Shown: positions 1 through 5,808 of the stretch, piece after piece | How positions within the stretch are numbered: the stretch's first letter is position 1 | How the letters are laid out: each line of letters starts with the position of its first letter | NCBI GenBank assembly: GCA_005880075.1 | Contig: VBJT01000177.1 | Location: 1 to 7,148 of the forward strand | DNA: 7,148 nucleotides | Direction: 5' to 3' | From: Chloroflexota bacterium | Lineage (GTDB): Bacteria; Chloroflexota; Dehalococcoidia; SM23-28-2; RBG-16-64-32 | Notes under the pieces: model-generated | Database searches by the model: none | Seen by the model: only the letters and a program-made list of their open reading frames with translations | Told to the model about the DNA's origin: nothing | Translations under genes and position numbers: made by a program

Positions 1-1469
1 CCGAGATCCTCGACGGGCGCGTCAAGACCCTGCATCCCGCCGTTCACGCTGGACTCCTCGCCCGTCGCGACAAGCCCGAGCACCTCGACGAACTGGCCCG
101 CCAGAGCCTTTCGGCAATCGACCTCGTCGCCGTAAACCTTTACCCCTTCCGCGAGACGGTCTCTCGGCCGGAAGCCACCCTTGAAGACGCGCTCGAGAAC
201 ATCGATATCGGCGGTCCAACCATGCTGCGCGCCGCCGCCAAAAACTTCCCGAGCGTTCTCGTCCTCGTCGACCCGGCGGATTACGACGAGGCTGTCGAGC
301 GGCTGCGGAAGGAAAATACGCCGCTGGATTACCGGTGCCGCCTTGCCGAAAAAGCTTTCCAGCAGGTCGCCAGCTACGACACCGCGGTCGCCAACTACCT
401 TCGGACCGCTCGTCCTGAGGCTCTCGTGGGACGAGCGGAGACACAACGGCCCGATTCGCCCGGCTTCGTGTTTTCCCAGCAATTAACCGTCGGTCTCGAG
501 AAAGCCTCAGACCTGCGCTACGGCGAAAACCCGCATCAGAAGGCCGCTGTCTACCGGCTCGATACGACCGGTCCGCTGATCGGCCTGCTGGCGGCGGAGC
601 AGCTCCACGGCGCCGCGATGTCGTATCTCAACTATCTTGACGCCGACGCCGCTTGGCGCGCCGCCGCGGAGTTCGACGAGCCGGCTGTCGTCATCGTCAA
701 GCACGCCACTCCGTGCGGTGTCGCCTCGCACGAAGATATCGCCGTCGCCTACCAGCGTGCCTACGCCGGCGACGAGATCTCCCCCTTCGGCGGAATTATT
801 GCGGCCAACCGTGAGGTCACCTGGGACATGACGGAGGCCATGAAGGGAAAGCGCTACGACATCATCGTCTCGCCCGGCTACGAAACCAGCGCTCGCGAGC
901 GTCTTAAGAAGCGCCGTGACCTCCGCATCCTCCAGATCAGAGATGGCGCCGGCACCCGTACGGACAGAGCTTCAGCTCTGTCCGCAAACGGCCCGCAATC
1001 GCCAAACGCCCCGGAATACAGATCGATCGCGGGCGGAATGCTCGCCCAGACGGCCGACACCCGGCGCGCGTCCGAACTGGAGCTGCGCGTCATGACGAAG
1101 CGCGCGCCCACGGCCGGTGAGCTGGACGACCTGCGCTTCGCCTGGACCGCCCTCAAGCACGTCAAGTCGAACGCCATCGTCGTAGCGAAGGACCGCGCGA
1201 CCGTCGGCATAGGTTGCGGCCAGCCGAACCGCCTCTGGGCGACACAGCACGCGCTCGAGCACGCCGGAGAGCGCGCGAGGGGCGCCGTGCTCGCGTCCGA
1301 CGCCTTCTTTCCTTTCGCCCGCGGGGATGCCGTCGAAGACGCCTGCAAGGCTGGCGTAACCGCCATCATCCAGCCCGGCGGCGGCGTGCGCGATGAGGAG
1401 GCGGTCGAGGTCTGCAACGACTACGGCGTCGCGATGGTATTTTCTGGCACGCGCGCCTTCCGGCATTGA
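1..1469 (+). CDS. purH: Bifunctional AICAR formyltransferase / IMP cyclohydrolase PurH (5' end missing)
   Basis: PurH carries out the last two steps of IMP synthesis in the cytoplasm: formylation of AICAR using 10-formyl-tetrahydrofolate, then ring closure by IMP cyclohydrolase. The reading frame is open from base 3 and ends at TGA 1467-1469, giving 488 visible residues. By comparison with E. coli PurH (529 aa), about 60 N-terminal residues lie outside the window. The cyclohydrolase domain shows GRVKTLHP near its start and IDIGGPTMLRAAAKN at about 201-245. The transformylase domain shows the catalytic Lys-His motif as KHATPCG (699-719; usually KHxNPCG, so Asn is Thr here), then DEISPFGG, the SNAIV and GCGQ segments, SDAFFPF and IQPGG, and ends in FRH. 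Between RILQI and the conserved SIAGGML segment lies an expanded stretch of about 26 residues (about 937-1016), where E. coli has about ten. It includes a perfect DNA hairpin but keeps the frame, so the gene looks intact. No clear terminator follows. Identity is seen directly and is very secure. Confidence 0.97.
   Translation, partial: EILDGRVKTLHPAVHAGLLARRDKPEHLDELARQSLSAIDLVAVNLYPFRETVSRPEATLEDALENIDIGGPTMLRAAAKNFPSVLVLVDPADYDEAVERLRKENTPLDYRCRLAEKAFQQVASYDTAVANYLRTARPEALVGRAETQRPDSPGFVFSQQLTVGLEKASDLRYGENPHQKAAVYRLDTTGPLIGLLAAEQLHGAAMSYLNYLDADAAWRAAAEFDEPAVVIVKHATPCGVASHEDIAVAYQRAYAGDEISPFGGIIAANREVTWDMTEAMKGKRYDIIVSPGYETSARERLKKRRDLRILQIRDGAGTRTDRASALSANGPQSPNAPEYRSIAGGMLAQTADTRRASELELRVMTKRAPTAGELDDLRFAWTALKHVKSNAIVVAKDRATVGIGCGQPNRLWATQHALEHAGERARGAVLASDAFFPFARGDAVEDACKAGVTAIIQPGGGVRDEEAVEVCNDYGVAMVFSGTRAFRH
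961..984. repeat. Perfect inverted repeat (10-bp arms, 4-nt loop) inside purH
   Basis: The left arm CGGACAGAGC (961-970) and right arm GCTCTGTCCG (975-984) are exact reverse complements around a TTCA loop. In the purH frame the hairpin encodes roughly TDRASALSA. It sits in the part of PurH that is longer than the usual family length, between two conserved blocks. It resembles a palindromic element inserted in frame, comparable in concept to Rickettsia palindromic elements. I see no second copy in this window, so its repeat status in the genome is an inference. Confidence 0.8.
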
Positions 1470-1487
1470 GGGCGGCCCAACTGGCGC

Positions 1488-1517
1488 TTGACGCTCATCC
1501 GAGCGCGGTGCTAGATT
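1488..1517 (+). promoter_or_regulatory. Predicted sigma70-type promoter of the bc-complex operon
   Basis: A -35 box TTGACG (1488-1493, five of six consensus bases) is followed after 18 bp by TAGATT (1512-1517, four of six). A TGN extended -10 motif (TGC, 1509-1511) directly precedes the -10. Transcription would begin near 1523-1525, about 60 bp before the first small gene at 1582. It lies just after the purH stop and is the only good promoter-like pair seen in the gap, which suggests that the respiratory operon is transcribed separately from purH. Confidence 0.55.
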
Positions 1518-1518
1518 G

Positions 1519-1544
1519 GCGATTGCGAAAGCTTTCACAATCGC
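1519..1544. promoter_or_regulatory. 26-bp near-perfect palindrome over the predicted transcription start (candidate operator)
   Basis: The stretch is symmetric about 1531/1532, with twelve of thirteen base pairs matching; the only mismatch is C1526 opposite A1537. The outer half-sites read GCGATTG and CAATCGC, and the core is GAAAGCTTTC. It begins two bases after the -10 box and covers the predicted +1. The symmetry without a loop or following T-tract fits a dimeric regulator site better than a terminator. The regulator is unknown. Confidence 0.5.
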
Positions 1545-1581
1545 GCCCGAGAGCCGGATGTGATATAAGGACGCCGAGAAG

Positions 1582-1704
1582 ATGCCCCCGCTCGACATAC
1601 TCTTCCGCCACGTTCCCGAAGGTTACGAGTTTCTGGGTGCACTCTTTACGATTCTTGGCTCTCTAACCATCATGGTCATTCTGGGCGCCTGGTGGTCCCG
1701 ATAG
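1582..1704 (+). CDS. 40-residue single-helix membrane protein, first gene of the bc-complex operon
   Basis: This gene is too short for usual gene finders. ATG 1582 to TAG 1702-1704 encodes 40 residues. The N-terminus is MPPLDILFRHVPEGYEF, followed by one hydrophobic helix at about residues 18-37, and the protein ends in AWWSR. The start is well fixed: an in-frame TGA lies at 1561-1563, no other plausible start codon lies between, and AAGGA (1567-1571) is ten bases upstream. Its stop codon is part of the Shine-Dalgarno sequence of the cytochrome b gene (TAGGAGG, 1702-1708), so translation of the two is probably coupled. Size, single helix and position recall the tiny subunits of b6f complexes (PetG, PetL, PetM, PetN), but I see no sequence match that names it. 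A role as a small structural subunit, or as an anchor or assembly factor, is inference. Confidence 0.7.
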   Translation: MPPLDILFRHVPEGYEFLGALFTILGSLTIMVILGAWWSR

Positions 1705-1708
1705 GAGG
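1702..1708 (+). promoter_or_regulatory. Ribosome binding site of the cytochrome b gene, overlapping the upstream stop codon
   Basis: TAGGAGG contains the stop codon of the 40-residue gene (TAG 1702-1704) and a strong anti-16S match, seven bases before ATG 1716. The overlap implies that ribosomes finishing the small protein re-initiate on cytochrome b. It also supports the small reading frame being real. Confidence 0.75.
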
Positions 1709-1715
1709 CGCATAG

Positions 1716-2495
1716 ATGGCGCTCACCGAAGAGCCGGGAAAACCACGAAACTTCCAGGAACGGATCGGTATCCTCCAGGACCGCATCTACGACAAGATTT
1801 TCCACAATTACATCTGGCAGTCGATCTTCCGCTCCGGCTATCCCAACACGCCCCGCAACCAGATGCTGGTCGTGGCGACAAACGTCTTTCTGCACCTCCA
1901 CCCGACGCGCCTCCATCGCACACACGTCAAGATCACTCATACTTACTGCCTGGGCGGACTTACCTTCTTCATGTTCCTCGTTCTCACGGTCACAGGCGTC
2001 TTGCTGATGTTCTACTACGTCCCATCGGTCGACCGCGCCTACCAGGACATCGCGGCGCTGGAGACGAACGTGAAGTTCGGCCTGCTGATGCGCAACCTGC
2101 ATCGGTGGACTGCCCACGCGATGGTGATCCTCGTCTTCCTCCACATGATGCGCGTCTTCTACACCGGCGCATACAAGCCCCCGCGGGAATTCAACTGGGT
2201 CGTAGGCGTGATTCTCCTGGTACTCACCCTCGTCCTCTCCTTCACCGGCTACCTGCTGCCCTGGGACCAGCTGGCCCTCTGGGCGGTCACGGTAGGCCAC
2301 GGCATCGCCGGCTCAGCGCCCTACTTCGGCGATGAGACGCAGCTCATCGTCTTCGGGGGCTATGAGATCGGCCCAAATGCTCTCATTCGCTTCTATACGC
2401 TTCATGTAATCGCGCTGCCGTTGCTGGCCGCCATCTTCATGGCCGTCCACTTCTGGCGTATCCGTCGTGACGGCGGCATGGCGAGGCCGCTCTAG
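1716..2495 (+). CDS. petB: Cytochrome b6-type subunit of a Rieske/cytochrome b quinol oxidoreductase
   Basis: This is the membrane core that binds two b hemes and helps form both quinone sites. The 259 residues match the short, four-helix cytochrome b6 form (called QcrB in Bacillus) rather than full-length cytochrome b. A soluble N-terminal amphipathic part (about 14-40) precedes helix A (about 79-101), helix B (about 128-148), helix C (about 162-183) and helix D (about 226-247). Heme ligands are His129 and His143 in helix B (13 residues between) and His230 and His245 in helix D (14 between, the b6-type spacing). The cd segment GYLLPWDQLALW is the usual family signature. Cys78 in TYCLGG matches the cysteine that in b6f and in Bacillus QcrB holds the extra heme cn/ci covalently, so a third heme is likely. 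The start ATG has a strong Shine-Dalgarno sequence. Subunit IV follows after 15 bases. Function is secure; the true quinone is not shown, though menaquinone is plausible. Confidence 0.95.
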   Translation: MALTEEPGKPRNFQERIGILQDRIYDKIFHNYIWQSIFRSGYPNTPRNQMLVVATNVFLHLHPTRLHRTHVKITHTYCLGGLTFFMFLVLTVTGVLLMFYYVPSVDRAYQDIAALETNVKFGLLMRNLHRWTAHAMVILVFLHMMRVFYTGAYKPPREFNWVVGVILLVLTLVLSFTGYLLPWDQLALWAVTVGHGIAGSAPYFGDETQLIVFGGYEIGPNALIRFYTLHVIALPLLAAIFMAVHFWRIRRDGGMARPL

Positions 2496-2510
2496 GGGGC
2501 TGCTTCGCCA

Positions 2511-3494
2511 ATGGCGATTGAAGCGCCTCCAGCACCCGGCCGCGCCCCCGGTGCCGCCCGACCCCGCCCCAAGCGGGAGCGTGAGGAGGAAGTGCTCGTT
2601 TGGCCGGATCTCGTCTTCGTCGAGTTCATCTCCGCCGTCCTCTTCACGATCACCTTCGTCATCCTTTCGGTGTTGATCAACGCGCCTCTCCTGAACCGCG
2701 CCAACACGGACGTTACGCCCAACCCCTCCAAGGCACCCTGGTACTTCCTCAACCTACAGGAGCTATTGCTGCACATGGACAAGGCGTGGGCGGGGGTCCT
2801 CCTGCCGACCATCGCCCTCGGCTTCTTCGCAGCCATCCCGTACTTAGACCGTAGCCGCGAAGCGCAGGGTATCTGGTTCGGCACGAAATACTCGGTTCGC
2901 ATCACTATCATCACAGCGATCTACGCCATCTTCATCTGTGGCCTGCTCGTTGCGTTCGATGCCGGGGACCGCACGAAGTTCGAGTACGCCACCCGATGGA
3001 TCCCGTCGTGTGACAACTCCGCTCAGCACGTCGGGGTTCCTTGTCTACGGGATGAGGCGGGGGCAAAGCACTTGGGCATCGTCACCACGAAGGACTTCTC
3101 CAAGCGGCTGCAATTCAGCATTCCCTGGCCGGATGCTCTGGGTACAGACGACGGCCATCTGGATTGGCCGCGCGACCTTGACCGTATACCGGTGCCGTTC
3201 AACAACGTTGATTGCTGCTATGGGAGCCTTCATCTGTGGAAGGGAATGAATCTGAATATCCCGGACATCATGGCCAACCAGGTAATCCCGCTCTCCACAA
3301 TCGCGTTCTTCACGGTGCTGATCATCTACGTGCTATTCCGCCTTGGCTGGGTCCGGACGCGGCGCGATGTGTTCATTACAATGTTCACAGGCGTCTTGAC
3401 GGCCTACCTGGTGCTGTCGCTGGTTGGCAGCTTCTTCCGCGGGCAGGGCCAGGCGCTGATCTGGCCGTGGGAGATCAAGGTCGATCCAGGATAG
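2511..3494 (+). CDS. petD: Enlarged subunit IV (cytochrome b C-terminal part) of the bc complex
   Basis: This subunit completes the quinol-oxidation (Qo) site with cytochrome b6. Subunit IV usually has about 160 residues; this protein has 327. A Pro/Ala/Arg-rich N-terminus (1-30) is followed by helices at about 35-57, 93-112 and 127-149, equivalent to helices E, F and G. A loop of about 105 residues (150-255) comes next, then two extra helices (about 258-279 and 286-308), and the end is FFRGQGQALIWPW plus a short tail. The Qo-motif region reads NPSKAPWYFL (71-80), so the classic PEWY appears as A75-P76-W77-Y78 without the glutamate. Family topology puts the long loop on the outer face, and the Arg-rich turn between the two extra helices (R282, R284, R285) fits the inner face. 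The loop carries Cys167, Cys178, Cys235 and Cys236. AGGGGG (2494-2499) precedes the ATG by 11 bases. Subunit identity is firm; the role of the extra loop is unknown. Confidence 0.9.
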   Translation: MAIEAPPAPGRAPGAARPRPKREREEEVLVWPDLVFVEFISAVLFTITFVILSVLINAPLLNRANTDVTPNPSKAPWYFLNLQELLLHMDKAWAGVLLPTIALGFFAAIPYLDRSREAQGIWFGTKYSVRITIITAIYAIFICGLLVAFDAGDRTKFEYATRWIPSCDNSAQHVGVPCLRDEAGAKHLGIVTTKDFSKRLQFSIPWPDALGTDDGHLDWPRDLDRIPVPFNNVDCCYGSLHLWKGMNLNIPDIMANQVIPLSTIAFFTVLIIYVLFRLGWVRTRRDVFITMFTGVLTAYLVLSLVGSFFRGQGQALIWPWEIKVDPG

Positions 3495-3497
3495 GCC

Positions 3498-3505
3498 GAG
3501 GAGGG
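3498..3505 (+). promoter_or_regulatory. Strong ribosome binding site that fixes the TTG start of the Rieske gene
   Basis: GAGGAGGG lies seven bases before TTG 3513. An ATG immediately after it (3506) opens a different frame that stops after five codons (TGA 3521-3523), so the TTG is the supported start. Confidence 0.7.
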
Positions 3506-3512
3506 ATGCCGA

Positions 3513-4145
3513 TTGGAAGCTGAAGCTGAAAGCGTAAGCGCGGCGCAGCCAACGCACGCTGCGGCTGCACCCGTACCCGCTCGCTCAATCGCTGTCGACA
3601 CGCCTGTTGCCAAACCCGTTCCAAAACGAAACGTCATCACCCGCCTCGTCGGGATCCTCGGGTCCCCGCTGGACTTTATGTGGATCCGAAAAATTGTTGG
3701 CTTCGGCGGGCCGGTGCCTGTTTCACCGGACCGAGTGCCGGCTGCCGGTGCAGACCCAATCGTCATTGCGGAGGGACGCTTCTTCCTGCTGAACCTTGAG
3801 CCCGGCATTACGCCCAATGGCGAAACAACCCCCGGGGGCTTGCTGGCTCTTTGGCGCAAGTGCCCTCACTTGGGCTGTACGGTCCCCTGGCGCCCGGACT
3901 TTGTCTTTCAGGGACGCAAGGGCTGGTTCCGCTGTCCCTGCCACGGCTCAACCTACACGAAGGAGGGTGGAATCATTGTCGCCGGGCCTGCTCCCAGACC
4001 GTTGGATGTCTTTCCAATCGAAGTGCAGGGGGACCGCAGTCTCGTCGTGCAAACGGGCCGCGCTTTTGAAGGAAGCGGAAGTCTGCAAAACCCCACCCGC
4101 GCGGTGCCTTACGGACCCGGCAACAAGACCCCGGGCAAGAAATAA
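3513..4145 (+). CDS. petC: Rieske [2Fe-2S] protein of the bc complex, without an evident membrane anchor
   Basis: The Rieske subunit (QcrA/PetC) takes one electron from quinol at the Qo site and passes it to the cytochrome c. The 210-residue protein has both cluster-binding boxes: CPHLGC (Cys117, His119; Cys122) and CPCHGS (Cys141, His144; Cys143). Cys117, Cys141, His119 and His144 should bind the cluster, and Cys122-Cys143 should form the family disulfide. The GPAPRPLDVFPIEV segment after box 2 carries the Pro-rich turn. The N-terminal 50 residues are Ala/Pro-rich and disordered-looking. Rieske proteins normally have a twin-arginine motif and one hydrophobic helix here. This one has only a weak stretch (about 45-66, containing LVGILGSPLDFMWIRKIVGF) broken by Pro, Asp, Arg and Lys. 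No other frame in this stretch offers a lost helix. The TTG start is supported by the Shine-Dalgarno sequence at 3498-3505. It follows subunit IV by 18 bases. Family assignment is firm; how the protein reaches and holds the outer membrane face is unclear. Confidence 0.93.
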   Translation: MEAEAESVSAAQPTHAAAAPVPARSIAVDTPVAKPVPKRNVITRLVGILGSPLDFMWIRKIVGFGGPVPVSPDRVPAAGADPIVIAEGRFFLLNLEPGITPNGETTPGGLLALWRKCPHLGCTVPWRPDFVFQGRKGWFRCPCHGSTYTKEGGIIVAGPAPRPLDVFPIEVQGDRSLVVQTGRAFEGSGSLQNPTRAVPYGPGNKTPGKK

Positions 4146-4164
4146 GCAAGCGTAAGAGACGCAG

Positions 4165-5757
4165 GTGAATACAAGCAAGCAGGTCAATGTCATTGTGGGC
4201 CTGCTCTTTGTCGGTGCGCTGGCTACTCTGCTGTACTTCATCTGGGATCCCTCGCGCCAGAGGGATGCGCAAGCCCGGCAGTTAATGGAGAACGCGCATT
4301 TCGGCGGGGCACTGTTCGCGCTCAATTGCAGCTCATGCCACGGATTGACCGGCAAGGGAGCGACGGAACGCGGCGGTCTGCCCGGCGCCGTTCTCAATGA
4401 TGACAGCCGACGGTCCACAAGTCTCGGAGAGGTCAGTTCAAACGTCGCCCGCTTCCGGGACACAATCCACTGCGGCCGAGTCGGCACTCTGATGCCCGCC
4501 TGGTCGCAGTCAGAAGGGGGTTCTCTCAACGATTATCAGATCGAGCAGTTGGTTGCCTTGATTACGGGTGTCATGCCTGCACAGGGCGGCTCGGTCAGCC
4601 AGGGCGATATCCCGAGCGATCCGAATGCACTCGAGCAATCGAATCACAGGGCGGAATTCCAGCCGCTCAAGCATCTTCAGCAGGGTGTGACTGCCAGCGA
4701 CAGTAAACTCGTGTTCGACGACGCGAGCGATTTGAAGGCAGAAAGCCGTGCTTCGCCCAGTGAGCGCCCGCTTGTGCGAATCGACGACGATCCGACAGAT
4801 AGTGTTTACGAGCTGGCAAGCGTAATTGACGCTCCGGGTGGGACTCTGCTAACAAAGGAAACCGGCGCTCAGGACAATGAGCTCACGCTTGTCCAGGCAT
4901 CCGTCTTTCAGGCCGGCGATGTCATAACCGTTGACTCTGAAACAATGCAGGTAGTCTCTGCGCCCTGGGTCACGACCCTCGCGGACGACGTCACGGCAGA
5001 TGCCACTACCATCGCTGTGACCGACGCTGGCAGCCTGGCCGCCGGCGCTACGGTCAAGCTTGCGTCCGAGAAGGTTAAGGTCGTTTCGGTCAATGGTAAC
5101 TCTTTGTCGATCGAACGTGCGGTAGAGAACACGACCGCGACCGGGCACCCGAAGGATACAACGGTAACGGAGCAAGGCGACACAATCCGGGTCGAGCGCG
5201 GACAGCGCGGCACTGTAGCCGGGAAGCATAACGTCAAGGCGGAGGCGGTAGAGCAAGGCAATGAGGCCATAGTCGAGCGCGGTGTGCAGGGCACCAAGGC
5301 ATCTGAGCATCGCGCCGGCACCGAGGTCTTTCAGGGCCCCATTCTGCCGCCGACGGGTCCGCTAACCGGTGAGACAGGCACTCCGCCCTGCGGGCAGAAG
5401 TCCGCGCTGCCGGCAGCGACACCAGGCCCACCGGCCCCGATCACGGGCACCGTCGCAATTTCGCTAAACGATAACTTCTTCGACCTCAACGGTCAGCAGA
5501 ACCCCACCATGGCCGCCAAGGCAGGCGACCCGATTACGGTCCAGCTGACCAACAAAGGCAGCCAGCCCCACAACATGCGCTTCGCCGGTGCTGACTCTCA
5601 GCTCGATAGCGGCGACGATGTTGTCTCCAGTCCAGAGCTGGTTCCCGGTGGCGCGACGGCCACTCTTTCCTTCACGACTGCACAGCCCGGTACGTATCCC
5701 TATCGCTGTGACTTCCACCCAGACCAGATGAAGGGCGAAATTACGGTCACGCAATGA
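4165..5757 (+). CDS. Membrane-anchored cytochrome c fused through a repeat region to a cupredoxin
   Basis: This 530-residue protein probably takes the place of cytochrome c1/f and carries a second redox centre. An N-terminal helix (about 7-27) anchors it, with the rest outside. A class I cytochrome c domain follows (about 42-138): heme motif CSSCH (Cys55, Cys58, His59), Met110 in TLMPAW as probable axial ligand, and a closing helix DYQIEQLVALI. A polar linker (about 139-210) leads to beta-rich modules (about 214-390) with repeated ERGxxGTxxxxH-type ends, including a 27-residue tandem duplication. After a Pro/Gly-rich hinge (391-427), a plastocyanin-like cupredoxin domain (428-530) carries His469, Cys515, His518 and Met522, a complete type 1 copper set. 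Cys103 and Cys409 are extra cysteines. It starts with GTG 19 bases after the Rieske gene, with only a weak Shine-Dalgarno sequence. Domains are seen directly; electron flow from heme to copper within one chain is inference. The downstream cupredoxin gene has a similar domain. Confidence 0.9.
   Translation: MNTSKQVNVIVGLLFVGALATLLYFIWDPSRQRDAQARQLMENAHFGGALFALNCSSCHGLTGKGATERGGLPGAVLNDDSRRSTSLGEVSSNVARFRDTIHCGRVGTLMPAWSQSEGGSLNDYQIEQLVALITGVMPAQGGSVSQGDIPSDPNALEQSNHRAEFQPLKHLQQGVTASDSKLVFDDASDLKAESRASPSERPLVRIDDDPTDSVYELASVIDAPGGTLLTKETGAQDNELTLVQASVFQAGDVITVDSETMQVVSAPWVTTLADDVTADATTIAVTDAGSLAAGATVKLASEKVKVVSVNGNSLSIERAVENTTATGHPKDTTVTEQGDTIRVERGQRGTVAGKHNVKAEAVEQGNEAIVERGVQGTKASEHRAGTEVFQGPILPPTGPLTGETGTPPCGQKSALPAATPGPPAPITGTVAISLNDNFFDLNGQQNPTMAAKAGDPITVQLTNKGSQPHNMRFAGADSQLDSGDDVVSSPELVPGGATATLSFTTAQPGTYPYRCDFHPDQMKGEITVTQ
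5170..5331 (+). repeat. Imperfect 81-bp (27-residue) tandem duplication in the linker of the cytochrome c-cupredoxin gene
   Basis: Unit 1 (5170-5250, residues 336-362) and unit 2 (5251-5331, residues 363-389) each start with EQG and contain VERG, GT and a conserved His. At DNA level GAGCAAGGC opens both units, and GTCGAGCGCGG recurs exactly 81 bases apart (5191 and 5272). A third, more diverged copy of the same tail motif precedes them (ERAVENTTATGH, residues 317-328). The pattern is that of a small beta module copied in tandem. Confidence 0.75.
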
Positions 5758-5808
5758 GCCCGTCGGGCGGCTGGGCGACCTCGGGGAGGCCCGGGACGTA
5801 ATACTATT

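Noticed and set aside
961..984. Hairpin as a transcription terminator
   Set aside because: It lies inside the purH coding frame, no T-tract follows, and conserved PurH sequence continues downstream.
972..1598. Long open frame on the minus strand opposite the 3' part of purH
   Set aside because: It overlaps secure purH sequence and the operon promoter, and shows no family features.
1623..2300. Long open frame on the minus strand opposite cytochrome b
   Set aside because: It is antisense to a clearly recognised gene, its composition is a by-product of that codon use (many His, Asp, Glu and Val), and it has no recognisable domain.
3506..3523. ATG at 3506 as the start of the Rieske gene
   Set aside because: It is in another frame and stops after five codons; TTG 3513 fits the same Shine-Dalgarno sequence and the Rieske frame.
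5799..5807. TAATAC/TACTAT as a -10 box before the lipoprotein cupredoxin
   Set aside because: No matching -35 is present at 16-18 bp, and the box abuts the GTG start, leaving no room for a transcription start before the codon.
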